Assembly (NCBI RefSeq): GCF_000718985.1
Contig: NZ_JODL01000016.1
Location: 186,001-250,000, forward strand
Direction of reading: 5' to 3'
DNA length: 64,000 nt
Origin: Streptomyces megasporus
GTDB taxonomy: Bacteria > Actinomycetota > Actinomycetes > Streptomycetales > Streptomycetaceae
Part shown: positions 50,125 to 58,450 of the stretch, one piece after another
Layout: the number at the start of each line of letters is the position of its first letter
How positions within the stretch are numbered: position 1 is the first letter of the stretch
Position numbers and translations under genes: made by a program
Notes under the pieces: model-generated
The model's input: the letters and a program-made list of their open reading frames with translations, nothing else
Database searches by the model: none
Told to the model about the DNA's origin: nothing

Positions 50125-50706
50125 GTGCCGGAACCGAGAACCGAACGCCTCCTGCTCCGTGAGTGGCGGGAGTCCGACTTCGAACCCTGGGCGGCGCTGA
50201 ACGCCGACCCCGAGGTCCGCGAGTACTTCCCGGGCGTGCTCACCCGCGAGCAGAGCCGGGAGGCCATGGTCCGCTACCAGGCGGGCATCGAACGGCGCGG
50301 CTGGGGATGGTGGGCGCTGGAGGTGCGCGCCACCGGGGAGTTCGTCGGGGTCGCCGGGCTGGCCCCGGTGGACGAGGAGAGCCCGTTCGACGGCGTGGAG
50401 ACCGGTTGGCGTCTGGCCCGTTCCGCCTGGGGTCACGGCTACGCCACCGAGGCCGCCCGAGCCGCCGTGGCCTTCGGTTTCGACACCCTCCGCCTGCCGG
50501 AGATCCTCGCGGTGACGGCCTCCGGCAACCTCCGCTCCCAGGCGGTGATGCGCCGCCTGGGCATGACGCGCCACCCCGCCCACGACTTCGACGACCCGGC
50601 CGTTCCCGAGGGCCCGCTGCGCCGCAACGTGGTGTACCGGCTCCCGGTCGAACGGTGGAGAACCCTGCGCGGGAGAGAGCCGAACCGTCCTCCGGGACGG
50701 CGGTGA
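50125..50706 (+). CDS. GNAT N-acetyltransferase (RimJ/RimL type)
   Basis: A 193-residue GNAT. It starts RTERLLLREWRESDFEPWAA and has TGWRLARSAWGHGYATEAAR (acetyl-CoA motif A with Q/RxxGxG-like GHGYAT) and LPEILAVTASGNLRSQAVMR (motif B), the layout of RimJ/RimL-like acetyltransferases that modify protein N-termini or small amines. The substrate is unknown. The GTG has no Shine-Dalgarno, and TAGGTT at 50113-50118 ends 6 nt before it, a textbook leaderless arrangement. Confidence 0.85.
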   Translation: MPEPRTERLLLREWRESDFEPWAALNADPEVREYFPGVLTREQSREAMVRYQAGIERRGWGWWALEVRATGEFVGVAGLAPVDEESPFDGVETGWRLARSAWGHGYATEAARAAVAFGFDTLRLPEILAVTASGNLRSQAVMRRLGMTRHPAHDFDDPAVPEGPLRRNVVYRLPVERWRTLRGREPNRPPGRR

Positions 50707-50892
50707 CCGTCGGCACGGTGCCCGTGGGAACGTCGTGACCGGCGACTCGGCCAACGGCTCGATCGGTGACCCGATCGGTGACTCGACCGGCGATTTCACC
50801 GATGCCGCGGACGCGGAGGGGCGGTAATGGTGTGCGGTGGCCCTCACGGGCCCGCCCCCTCACACCGCCTGTGCATGCCCCCGGAGGAAACC

Positions 50893-51690
50893 ATGCGCGT
50901 CCCCCGTGTCCTGACGGCCGCTCTGCTGGCTCTCGGACTGGCCGTCACCGTATCCGCCCCCGCGTCCGCCACCGGAGGGAACGCCGGGGCGGACGTCGGG
51001 AGACACGCCACGGAGAACTACGTGGCCCTCGGCGACTCCTACTCCTCCGGAACCGGCGCCGGCGACTACTCCGACGTGCTGTGCACCCGCAGCGACAACG
51101 CCTACCCGGCTCTGTGGGCGGACGCCGAATCGCCCGCCTCCTTCACCTTCGCCGCCTGTGGCGGGGCCACCATCCCCGACGTCCTGAACAACCAGGTCCG
51201 GTACCTGGACGAGAGCACCACGCTCGTCAGCGTCAGCATCGGCGGCAACGACTCGGGGTTCGCGTCGATCATGCTGAGCTGCGCGCTCTTCTCGCAGACG
51301 GTCTGTGAGCGGAGACTGGACGAGGCCGCCGACTACGCCCGCACCGAACTCCCCGGCGCACTGGACGCGCTGTACGCCACCATCCGCGACCGGGCGCCCC
51401 ACGCCGAGGTCGTCGTCGTGGGCTACCCGCACCTCTACAAGGAGGGCGGTCTCTGTCTGGGCATGGGCGCCGGCAAGCGGACGGCCATCAACGACGGCTC
51501 GGACGTGCTCAACCAGGTGATCGCCGACCGCGCCGCCGCGGCCGGCTTCGCCTTCGCCGACGCCCGTCCCACCTTCGCCGGGCACGAGATCTGCACGAGC
51601 GACCCGTGGATCAGCGGCTCCAACATCCACCCGACCGCCAAGGGCCACGAGAGGGGCTACCTGCCCGCCTTCGCGGCGGCGGTCTCCTGA
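50893..51690 (+). CDS. Secreted SGNH/GDSL esterase
   Basis: A 265-residue exported hydrolase. A Sec signal peptide (about 1-28, RVPRVLTAALLALGLAVTVS then APASA) precedes block I ALGDSYSSGTGAG (Ser49), block III SIGGNDSGF and block V WISGSNIHPTAKGH (His246). As in Streptomyces scabies esterase relatives, Trp rather than Asp precedes the His in block V, suggesting a Ser-His dyad. Five Cys in the mature part could give two disulfides. It hydrolyses extracellular esters or lipids. GGAGGAAACC lies upstream of the ATG. Confidence 0.9.
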   Translation: MRVPRVLTAALLALGLAVTVSAPASATGGNAGADVGRHATENYVALGDSYSSGTGAGDYSDVLCTRSDNAYPALWADAESPASFTFAACGGATIPDVLNNQVRYLDESTTLVSVSIGGNDSGFASIMLSCALFSQTVCERRLDEAADYARTELPGALDALYATIRDRAPHAEVVVVGYPHLYKEGGLCLGMGAGKRTAINDGSDVLNQVIADRAAAAGFAFADARPTFAGHEICTSDPWISGSNIHPTAKGHERGYLPAFAAAVS

Positions 51691-51723
51691 CGGGACCGGC
51701 CGAGCCCGGTCGCCCGCCCCGCG

Positions 51724-51780
51724 CACGGCTCCGTCCACGGCTCTGTTCACGGCTCCGTTCAGGGCTCCGTTCACGGCTCG
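51724..51780. repeat. Imperfect tandem 12-bp repeats at a convergent gene junction
   Basis: Five units related to CACGGCTCCGTT fill the gap between the esterase stop and the CutC stop. They do not form a long hairpin, so this seems to be slippage expansion rather than a terminator. Confidence 0.7.
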
Positions 51781-51783
51781 GGT

Positions 51784-52485
51784 TCAGCCGTCCAGCAGGT
51801 CGCGCCAGACGCGGACCGCGTCCGGGGAGACCGGGGTGTCCCAGCCGCCCTCCCGCGCGGCGCCGCCGATGTGGAAGGCCGTGACGCCGGCGGCGCGCAG
51901 CGCGGGGACGTGGTCGAGGCCCAGGCCGCCGCCGACCATCAGGCGCGGCAGGTGGCCGGGCTCGCCGGCCGTCGCGCGGGCCGCCTCGGCGCGCAGGACG
52001 TCCAGGCCCGTCGGCACGCCGTCCGCCGAGCCGGCGGTGAGGAAGGTGTCCAGGCCGGGCAGGCCGGCGAGTCGTCCGCGCAGGGCCTCGCGGTCGGCGC
52101 AGCGGTCGATGGCGCGGTGGAAGGTCCAGCGGCAGCCGGGAACGGCGTCGAGGAGGGCGCCGATGGCGGCGAGGTCGGGGGCCCCGGCCTCGTCGAGGAA
52201 GCCGAACACGAACTCCTCGGCGCCCTCGGCGCGCAGCCGTCGGGCCCGTTCGCACAGGGCGTCCAGCGCCTTGGGACCGCCCGCCGAGAAGTCGTCCGCG
52301 TCCCTCAGCATCACCCGCACGGGGAGGTCCACGGCGGCGCGTACGGCGGCGAAGGTCTCGGGGGAGGGAGTGAGTCCACTGGCGGCCATGTCCCTGACCA
52401 GTTCGAGGCGATCCGCCCCTCCGGCCTGTGCGGCTGCCGCGTCCCGAGCGTCGAGGGCGATCACCTCGAGGATTGGTCTAGACAT
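51784..52485 (-). CDS. cutC: CutC-family protein
   Basis: A 233-residue TIM-barrel protein of the CutC family. The N-terminus ILEVIALDARDAAAAQAGGA, then DRLELVRDMAASGLTPS, the middle VRVMLRDADDF and FVFGFLDEAGAPDL, and the late FHRAIDRC and FLTAGSA are all family hallmarks. CutC was first linked to copper homeostasis, but its biochemical role remains unclear. Start MSRPILEV at 52485. It is divergent from the HD-domain gene across 59 nt. Confidence 0.9.
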   Translation of the reverse strand: MSRPILEVIALDARDAAAAQAGGADRLELVRDMAASGLTPSPETFAAVRAAVDLPVRVMLRDADDFSAGGPKALDALCERARRLRAEGAEEFVFGFLDEAGAPDLAAIGALLDAVPGCRWTFHRAIDRCADREALRGRLAGLPGLDTFLTAGSADGVPTGLDVLRAEAARATAGEPGHLPRLMVGGGLGLDHVPALRAAGVTAFHIGGAAREGGWDTPVSPDAVRVWRDLLDG

Positions 52486-52544
52486 ATAGCGGAGCCTGCC
52501 ATATCCCCGGACACGGTGGGAAGACGCGGCCCACAATTGCCCCC

Positions 52545-53234
52545 ATGGCCACCGCACAGACCCGCCACCCGGCCCACGACGAACTGCGCGAACGCTGGAC
52601 CCGTACCCTCCTGGCCGTCCGCCGTCCCGAGGCCGAACTCCCGCCCGGCACCCCCTCCCCCGGCGCCTACGCCGACGACCTCCTCGCCCGCTGGGCCGAG
52701 CCCCACCGCCGCTACCACACCACCGACCACCTGATCGCCGTCCTGGACCGGGTCGGTCTGCTCTCCTCGCACTGCGAGGGGCCAAAGGCGGTGGCCGCCG
52801 CACTGCTGGCGGCCTGGTTCCACGACGCCGTCCACCTCCCCGAGCGCTCCACCAACGAGGAGCGCAGCGCACGCCTGGCCGAACGCGCCCTCCCGGAGGC
52901 GGGGGTCTCCCCCGCGCTCACCGCCGAGGTGGCCCGCCTGGTCCGTCTCACCGTCACCCACGACCCGGCTCCGGGCGACACGGCCGGGGAGGTGCTGTGC
53001 GACGCCGACCTCGCCGTCCTGGCCGGATCGCCCCGGGAGTACGCGGCCTACGCCGCCGCCGTCCGCGAGGAGTACGCCTTCGTCCCCGACCGTACCTTCC
53101 GCGCCGGCCGCGCCGACGTCCTGCGCGGGCTCCTCGACCTGCCCACCCTGTTCCGCACCCCCTACGGCCGCGACCACTGGGAGCACACCGCCCGCCGCAA
53201 CATGACCACGGAGTTGGAGCTGCTGCTCTCCTGA
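52545..53234 (+). CDS. HD-superfamily metal-dependent phosphohydrolase-like protein
   Basis: A 229-residue protein of the 'predicted HD superfamily hydrolase' type. HTTDHLIAVLDR and AAWFHDAVHLPERSTNEERS provide the His/His-Asp metal ligands, and LCDADLAVLAGSPREYAAYA the final Asp. The C-terminus TPYGRDHWEHTARRNMTTEL is characteristic. Members are uncharacterised and may act on nucleotides. CACAAT at 52532-52537 ends 7 nt before the ATG and no ribosome site is visible (leaderless pattern). Confidence 0.85.
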   Translation: MATAQTRHPAHDELRERWTRTLLAVRRPEAELPPGTPSPGAYADDLLARWAEPHRRYHTTDHLIAVLDRVGLLSSHCEGPKAVAAALLAAWFHDAVHLPERSTNEERSARLAERALPEAGVSPALTAEVARLVRLTVTHDPAPGDTAGEVLCDADLAVLAGSPREYAAYAAAVREEYAFVPDRTFRAGRADVLRGLLDLPTLFRTPYGRDHWEHTARRNMTTELELLLS

Positions 53235-53242
53235 CGCGTCGG

Positions 53243-53306
53243 CACGCGGACGGGAGGGGCCGCGCGGCGGCACGCGCGACCTCGGACCCTCCCGTTCGTC
53301 CGCGTG
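53243..53306. terminator. Bidirectional terminator between the HD gene and the biosynthetic cluster
   Basis: CACGCGGACGGGAGGG (53243-53258) pairs with CCCTCCCG-TT-CGTCCGCGTG (53287-53306): 16 bp with a TT bulge and a 28-nt loop. It sits in the 80-nt gap between the convergent HD-domain and SbnB-like genes, closing the biosynthetic cluster. Confidence 0.7.
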
Positions 53307-53314
53307 GCGGCGCG

Positions 53315-54340
53315 TCAGCGGGGCAGGGCCAGGCCCCGGTCGGCCGCCTTCGCGTAGACCGCCGCGGCGACGGCGATGTCGTGGACGCCCATGCCGAAGG
53401 GGTTGACGACCACGCGGTCGCGGTCGGTCACCGGACGGGTGTAGGAGCCGGAGACCAGGGTGGGGAGGTCGGCGTCGACGGCACGACCGGCCGCGGGGGC
53501 GGGTTCCCCTGGAGCGCCGACCCTGCCGGCGCGGGCGAGGGTGCCCAGCAGGCGGTGGGTGTCGTCGACGATGAGGTCCCAGTCGTCGACGAAGAGGTGG
53601 TCGCAGCCCAGCAGGAGGCTCTCGGCGGCGTCGTCCAGGGAGACGTTGACGAAGGTGCCTCCCTCGGGGACCCAGTCCAGTTCGACGTAGGGATCGGTCG
53701 TGGTGGTCACCGCGAAGGTCACCCGGGCCCGTTCGACCGCGGTCCGGGCGTCGGGGGCCACGGTGACGGCGACGTCCGGGAGGGCGGCCCTCCAGGCGAT
53801 CGCCGTGGACCGGGCCCGCGACCGGTCCAGGTCGAACAGGACGATCTCCTCCAGCGCCGGACAGTGGTCGACGAGCAGTTCCCGGTGGGTCTCCGCCTGG
53901 CGCCCGCAGCCGAGGAAGGCCACCGTGGTGAGAGTCGCCGGGTCCCGCACCGCCCGCACCGCCGCCAACGACACCCCCGCGGTGCGCAGCGCGCTGATCC
54001 GGGCGCCCTCCATGACGCACACCGGGTGCGCGGTCTCCGGATCGTTCAGGATGATCAGGCCTCCCGCGCGCGGCAGCCCGTACCGGTGGTTGCCCAGCGA
54101 GGCGTTGATGATCTTGCAGCCGTACGCTCTGCCGGCCCAGGCCGGGAGGACGAGGCTCCGCGCCGAGGCGCCGGTGGGCGTCGTCCACCGCAGTGCGGTC
54201 TCGGGGGCGATGCCGGCCTCCTTGCGCCGGAACGCCAGCAGGGTGTCCCGGACCAGGTCGACGATGGGCAGGTCCGCGCAGAGTTCCGCCACGTCGGCGC
54301 CGCTGAGGTAGGTGATCGAGGACGGGGTTCGTGCGGTCAT
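53315..54340 (-). CDS. SbnB-like 2,3-diaminopropionate synthase (ornithine cyclodeaminase family)
   Basis: A 341-residue ornithine cyclodeaminase/mu-crystallin-fold dehydrogenase. LRWTTPTGASARSLVLPAWA and the Lys-bearing GCKIINASLG precede the NAD motif AFLGCGRQAETHRELL. EGARISALRTAGVSLAAVRA and VVVNPFGMGVHDIAVAAAVY are typical. SbnB oxidatively hydrolyses N-(1-amino-1-carboxy-2-ethyl)-glutamate to L-2,3-diaminopropionate and 2-oxoglutarate. Its ATG overlaps the stop of the SbnA-like gene (ATGA), the conserved pairing seen in siderophore and viomycin-type clusters. Last gene of the minus-strand cluster. Confidence 0.88.
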   Translation of the reverse strand: MTARTPSSITYLSGADVAELCADLPIVDLVRDTLLAFRRKEAGIAPETALRWTTPTGASARSLVLPAWAGRAYGCKIINASLGNHRYGLPRAGGLIILNDPETAHPVCVMEGARISALRTAGVSLAAVRAVRDPATLTTVAFLGCGRQAETHRELLVDHCPALEEIVLFDLDRSRARSTAIAWRAALPDVAVTVAPDARTAVERARVTFAVTTTTDPYVELDWVPEGGTFVNVSLDDAAESLLLGCDHLFVDDWDLIVDDTHRLLGTLARAGRVGAPGEPAPAAGRAVDADLPTLVSGSYTRPVTDRDRVVVNPFGMGVHDIAVAAAVYAKAADRGLALPR

Positions 54341-55377
54341 GCGTTCACTGTCTCCTCGGTGGAGGCTCGGTCGAGCAGGTCGAGCGCGGCCGCGACGGTC
54401 TCGTCGGTGCCGGCCGGGTCGCCGATGGGGACGTTCTCGTTCAGCCGGGGGTACTTGTCGCCGCTGTCCGGGCACAGGCAGGCCAGTTCGCGCAGCGTCG
54501 GATCGAGCGAGGCCCGCACGACCGCGGCCAGGACCGCCGCGCCCCCGCTGCCGCCGAGCGACAGCCCGGTCCGTTCCCGGATGCGCGAGCAGGCGGCGGC
54601 CGCGTCGGCGTCCCGGAGCCGGACGACGTCGTCCCAGTGGTGCCGCTCGATGAAGCGGGAGACCCGTCCGGAGCCGAAACCGGCCAGTTTGTGGGGGCGG
54701 TGGGCGGGGGTTCCACCCATGGCGGCCGAGCCGACGGCGTCGACCGCGACGATCCTGGTGGCCGGTGCGCGGCGACGCAGGAAGGAGGCGACCCCGGCGA
54801 GCGTGCCGCCCGTCGACACGGCGACGGCGACGGCGTCGTAACCGCCCTCGGGGGCGGCCTCGACCAGTTCGGCGGCGGTGTGGGTCTCGTGGACGCCGGG
54901 GTTGGCGGGGCTCTCGTACTGGTTGGTCCACACGGCCCCGCCGTCCTGCTCCAGGATCTCCCGCACCGCCGCGAGCCGGGCGTCCAGGGTCGTGCCGCCC
55001 GGGGCCTCGCGGACCGTCACCACCTCGGCCCCGTAGGCGATCATGCGGTCGACGCTGGCCTTCGGGGTGCTGGGCTCGACGACCAGGGTGCAGGCGTACC
55101 CGCGGGCTCGGCAGAGTCCGGCCAGCGCCACGCCGAGGTTTCCCGAGGTGGACTCCACCACCCGCAATCCCGGGCGCAGTTCGCCGGATTCCTCCAGGGC
55201 GTCCAGGAGGGCGGCGGCGGTGCGGGCCTTGATCGAGCCGAAGGGGTTCTCGGCCTCCAGCTTGAGCCAGATCCGCACGGTCCGGTCGTCGAGCGGGACG
55301 ACGACCGGCCGTACGGGTGTGCCACCGATCACCGGGTCCTCGTCGAGGGGGCCCGGGAACGCGTTCCGTTTCCTCAC
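54337..55377 (-). CDS. SbnA-like PLP-dependent ACEGA synthase
   Basis: A 346-residue fold-type II PLP enzyme of the cysteine-synthase family. PLP Lys50 lies in ENPFGSIKARTA, ESTSGNLGVALA is the substrate/phosphate loop, and STGGTLAGVASFLR and LSLGGSGGAAVLA line the cofactor. SbnA condenses O-phospho-L-serine with L-glutamate to ACEGA, the precursor that SbnB converts to 2,3-diaminopropionate. The C-terminus (CPDSGDKYPRLNENVP) is typical of this subgroup. GTG start overlapping the upstream oxygenase stop. Supplies diaminopropionate to the pathway (inference). Confidence 0.88.
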   Translation of the reverse strand: MRKRNAFPGPLDEDPVIGGTPVRPVVVPLDDRTVRIWLKLEAENPFGSIKARTAAALLDALEESGELRPGLRVVESTSGNLGVALAGLCRARGYACTLVVEPSTPKASVDRMIAYGAEVVTVREAPGGTTLDARLAAVREILEQDGGAVWTNQYESPANPGVHETHTAAELVEAAPEGGYDAVAVAVSTGGTLAGVASFLRRRAPATRIVAVDAVGSAAMGGTPAHRPHKLAGFGSGRVSRFIERHHWDDVVRLRDADAAAACSRIRERTGLSLGGSGGAAVLAAVVRASLDPTLRELACLCPDSGDKYPRLNENVPIGDPAGTDETVAAALDLLDRASTEETVNA

Positions 55378-56429
55378 CGCGCCCCGTCCCCGGACGTCGT
55401 CGCCCCGTGCGGCGCCGCGCCGGTCCCGCTATACCGCCCGGCGCCCACCGCGCCGTGCGGGGAGGGCCAGACCCGGACGCCGTGCTCCCGGAAACGGGGC
55501 AGCGAGGAACAGATCATGGTGCGCAGCAGCCAGCGGTCGGTGCCGTCGTTCCGGGCCTGGAAGGGCGTCCGGGCGTGCACGGTGCGCCGGTTGTCGAGCA
55601 GCAGCAACTCCCCGGGCGCCAGCGCGTGCTCCACGCGTTTGGCGTCCAGTTCCGCGGCGAGCCGGCGCAGCGCCCGGGCCTCCTCCCCGTCCGGCCGGCC
55701 GGCGGGGCCGAGGTAGTGGGCGTCGTAGCAGATCTCCGGGGCCTCGGCCGGCCCCCACAGCACGGCGGTGGCGGCGGGGCTGCGGTCGGCCATCTCGTGG
55801 GCGGTGTCCGGTTCCATCAGGAAGACCGGCCGGCTCAGCACCTCCCGCACCTCGTCGGGCAGTTCGAGGTCGCGCGCCGAGACGAAGCGCGTGTGCGCCG
55901 CGGCCTCGCCGCGCAGGCACAGCAGTCCGAAGTGGTCGCACCGGTCGGGGCTGAACCCGTCCTCGACGTGCCAGTCGAGCATGCCGCTGCTGCTCTCGCT
56001 GGTCTGCGTGTGCTCCATGCTGGGGACCGGGACGACGTGCTGGACCAGGCGGCCGGAGTAGAAGGTGCTGAAGGTGAACGGTTCGCCCAGCTGTAAGGAG
56101 ACGCCCAGCAGGCACAGCGCGGCGGCCTGAGCCGGTCCGGTCAGGGGCTCCGCCGACCCCCTCGGGCCGGGGCCCCACTCCTGGTCCGTCGGGAGCAGGT
56201 CGCTCACCAGCAGGGCGTCGTGACCGGCGCCCCTGCGGTGACGGTGCAGGGCGCGCAGCAGGCGGGTCGGGAAGGCGGGAGTCAGGGCACAGGCGAGCTC
56301 GGTGACGCCGTCGGCGTCGAGCTCCGCCACGTCCTCCGACCGGGTCAGGTCCGAGGCCGCCTCCCACAGCGCCTTCGTCTCCTCGGGTGTGAGGCGGATC
56401 GTCTGCTCTGCGGAGAGTCGCGCGGACAT
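55374..56429 (-). CDS. Fe(II)/2-oxoglutarate oxygenase, VioC/clavaminate-synthase (TauD) family
   Basis: A 351-residue double-stranded beta-helix oxygenase. The metal triad reads His154 and Glu156 in LDWHVEDGFSPDRCDHFGLL, and His285 in DNRRTVHARTPF. Arg303 (DRWLLRTM) would bind 2-oxoglutarate. Glu in place of the usual Asp in the HxD/E motif, with RCD following, is the pattern of VioC and related arginine beta-hydroxylases. A guanidino amino acid is therefore a reasonable substrate in this cluster. ATG overlaps the stop of the upstream gene (TAATG), so the two are coupled. Regiochemistry cannot be told from sequence. Confidence 0.85.
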   Translation of the reverse strand: MSARLSAEQTIRLTPEETKALWEAASDLTRSEDVAELDADGVTELACALTPAFPTRLLRALHRHRRGAGHDALLVSDLLPTDQEWGPGPRGSAEPLTGPAQAAALCLLGVSLQLGEPFTFSTFYSGRLVQHVVPVPSMEHTQTSESSSGMLDWHVEDGFSPDRCDHFGLLCLRGEAAAHTRFVSARDLELPDEVREVLSRPVFLMEPDTAHEMADRSPAATAVLWGPAEAPEICYDAHYLGPAGRPDGEEARALRRLAAELDAKRVEHALAPGELLLLDNRRTVHARTPFQARNDGTDRWLLRTMICSSLPRFREHGVRVWPSPHGAVGAGRYSGTGAAPHGATTSGDGAR

Positions 56430-57172
56430 TACGGCTCCTCGTTCAGGGGTGGGTGGACACGGAGCGGGCAGCGCCAGGAGTCCGGGTCGACCGGGGCTCC
56501 GGAGAACCCCGGGGCCTGCGGATCGTCCAGGGTGGCCGGCAGGGCCGGATTGACGTGCCCCTGCAGGCGCGCGTCGCGCTCCCGGATCCTGTTCTGGAAG
56601 CGCAGGAACTGTTCGTCGGTGGGGAAGTTGGCGCGGTCCTGCTCCGGCGGGTTGAAGATCAGGGTCGTCCAGCCGAAGCGGCGCGCGTACCGGGTCGCCC
56701 CGGGGTAGAGGGTGACCACCAACTGGCCCAGTCCCGCCACGGACAGGGCGAAGTCGGCGTCCCGCGGCTCGGTGGAGAAGCGTCCGTCCCAGGGAACGTC
56801 GTCCAGGTCGTGCAGGTGCTGCAGGAAGGACCACAGCCGTCGGTCCCACTCCCCCTCGTCGGCGATCGCCCGGGGCTCCAGGAAGCTGACGACGTAGGTG
56901 TACAGGTCTCCCATCCGCAGGCGCACCCGGGCGAAGTACCGCAGGTCGGCGAGGACGTGCTCGGGCGATCGCGGGTCGTCCATGTCGGGCAGCACGTTGA
57001 AGAGGTAGCTGCCGTCCCGGAACGCCGAGCGCGCGCCCAGGCAGGGGAACGGACTGCCCAGCACCACGGACCGCAGCTGTTGCTCGATGAGTTCGCGCAC
57101 GGGACCGGGCACCCGCTCCGTGTGCTCCGCGGGGAGGGCAGGGTACTCCGTGCGCCGACGGGCCGGTGACAA
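56429..57172 (-). CDS. YqcI/YcgG-family protein, putative heme-dependent guanidine N-hydroxylase
   Basis: A 247-residue protein with the YqcI/YcgG pattern. SPFPCLGARSAFRDGSYLFN lies near residue 40, LYTYVVSFLEPRAIADEGEW in the middle, and TLIFNPPEQDRANFPTDEQF near 170, with FALSVAGLGQLVVTLYPGAT between. Characterised members include DcsA (D-cycloserine pathway) and GntA (guanitoxin), heme proteins that N-hydroxylate the guanidino group of arginine or related molecules. Lying between an amidinotransferase and a VioC-like oxygenase, the same reaction is likely here. It starts with TTG behind a near-perfect AGGAGGT site; no better start exists. Heme ligation is inferred from family only. Confidence 0.75.
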   Translation of the reverse strand: MSPARRRTEYPALPAEHTERVPGPVRELIEQQLRSVVLGSPFPCLGARSAFRDGSYLFNVLPDMDDPRSPEHVLADLRYFARVRLRMGDLYTYVVSFLEPRAIADEGEWDRRLWSFLQHLHDLDDVPWDGRFSTEPRDADFALSVAGLGQLVVTLYPGATRYARRFGWTTLIFNPPEQDRANFPTDEQFLRFQNRIRERDARLQGHVNPALPATLDDPQAPGFSGAPVDPDSWRCPLRVHPPLNEEP

Positions 57173-57190
57173 GGTGACCTCCTGGTGGGT

Positions 57191-57230
57191 GGGCGGGCCC
57201 GCCGGGCCCGCCCCCGGCCGGGGCGGGCCC
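57191..57230 (-). promoter_or_regulatory. Alternating GC hairpins in the amidinotransferase-YqcI gap
   Basis: GGGCGGGCCC occurs at 57191-57200 and again at 57221-57230, with its complement GGGCCCGCCC at 57204-57213. The central arm can pair with either flank (3-nt or 7-nt loop), giving mutually exclusive stems just upstream of the YqcI-like TTG start. This could stabilise or attenuate the transcript; function is speculative. Confidence 0.5.
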
Positions 57231-57250
57231 TCGGTTCGGCGGCGAGGCGA

Positions 57251-58324
57251 CTACCCGAAGTAGTCCTCGAGACCGCCCTCCCGTGAGATGTCGAGCGTGA
57301 CGCAGTGGAAGCCACCGCCGAGCACCCGCTGGTGGCGCAGCCGGTGCGGCAGCACGGAGATGCCCTTGCTCTCCAGGGCCTTGGCGAGGGCGGGCTGGTC
57401 GCCGTCGACGATGGCCAGTTCGGGGTTGACCATCAGCAGGTTCATGCAGATCCAGGTCTCGCTCAGGGTGTACGGCAGCGCCGTCTCGGTGGGCTCGGGC
57501 TCGGGGCACCACAGGATGTCCCAGTCGCGGAAGGCCTCCGGCACCTCGTCCTCGGCGATCCGGGCCGGGTTGAGCATGACCAGCCCCGGCCGCAGCACGG
57601 CGATGGTGCTGTCGATGTGGGTGTAGCCGTAGACGTCCCGCAGCGGGTGGACGCGCAGGGTGGGATCGACCATCCGCAGTGTGGACCTGAGCCACTTCAG
57701 GCCCATCTCGTTGCCGCTGCGCGACACCTGGTAGAAGAGGTCCCGGCCGACGCGCAGCACGTTCGCGGCGTCGAACACCGGCTCGGCCTCACCCAGCAAC
57801 GGCCGTCCCTCCTCGTCCCACTCGTACAGCTCGTCCTTGAGCTGCGGGCGGGGCGCGGCGATCCACGAGGCACCCTCCAGCATGTACCGCTGGAACAGCG
57901 GGCGGAGATTGAAGATCTCGAAGTAGCGGGACCGCATCGGGCTGGGCGCCTCGATGACGGTGGAGCCCACCACGAGCGTGATGTCCCGGGGGCAGTAGGA
58001 GATGTAGCCGTCCGCCTCCCAGTACGGCGAGGCGAAGGAACGGGAGTGGTCCACGGCGGGGGGACGGTGGGTGGTGACGCCCAGCCCCCGCAGGGTCTCG
58101 GCCAACTGCTCCAGGTCCTCGTTGGACTCCTCGACGACCCGCTTCGGGAACTCCCCGGCCTCGACCTGCCGGAGTTCGTCGGGCGTCATGGTGGGGTAAC
58201 AGGCCAGCCATGCCGACGGGTCGCTCATCCGGGGTATGCGCGCGTGGGTGGCGTCCCCGACGATGATCTCCTTGAGCGGGGTGAACTCGTCCCAGGAGTT
58301 GACGGGAGGAACGGCACTGGTCAT
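57251..58324 (-). CDS. L-arginine amidinotransferase (GATM/StrB1 type)
   Basis: A 357-residue amidinotransferase with the complete catalytic set of the GATM/StrB family. Asp185 lies in VFDAANVLRVGRDLFYQ, His236 and Asp238 in GYTHIDSTIAVLRPG, and nucleophile Cys341 in GGGFHCVTLDISREG. SETWICMNLLMVNPELAIVD is another family block. It transfers the amidino group from L-arginine to an amine, releasing ornithine. With SbnA/SbnB in the same operon, diaminopropionate is a plausible acceptor, giving a guanidino-alanine (inference; glycine or an aminosugar cannot be excluded). ATG follows GAAGAGGAGAACC. A 126-nt gap separates it from the upstream kinase gene. Confidence 0.9.
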   Translation of the reverse strand: MTSAVPPVNSWDEFTPLKEIIVGDATHARIPRMSDPSAWLACYPTMTPDELRQVEAGEFPKRVVEESNEDLEQLAETLRGLGVTTHRPPAVDHSRSFASPYWEADGYISYCPRDITLVVGSTVIEAPSPMRSRYFEIFNLRPLFQRYMLEGASWIAAPRPQLKDELYEWDEEGRPLLGEAEPVFDAANVLRVGRDLFYQVSRSGNEMGLKWLRSTLRMVDPTLRVHPLRDVYGYTHIDSTIAVLRPGLVMLNPARIAEDEVPEAFRDWDILWCPEPEPTETALPYTLSETWICMNLLMVNPELAIVDGDQPALAKALESKGISVLPHRLRHQRVLGGGFHCVTLDISREGGLEDYFG

Positions 58325-58450
58325 GGTTCTCCTCTTCTCCTCATTCCCTTGGGTCCCGAGGTGACGGGACGTCCGGTGGGTCAGACGGTGTTCGGACGCC
58401 GACGGCGGGACGCCGACGCCCGGTGGCGGCCGGTGTGGGCGGCGGGAGGC

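Noticed and set aside
53315..58324. Cluster read as a viomycin/capreomycin or guanitoxin pathway
   Set aside because: It shares SbnA/SbnB, VioC-type and GntA-type enzymes, but VioD/GntC cyclases, NRPS genes, aldolase and methyltransferase are absent from the window, and a LanB-like protein and amidinotransferase are present instead.
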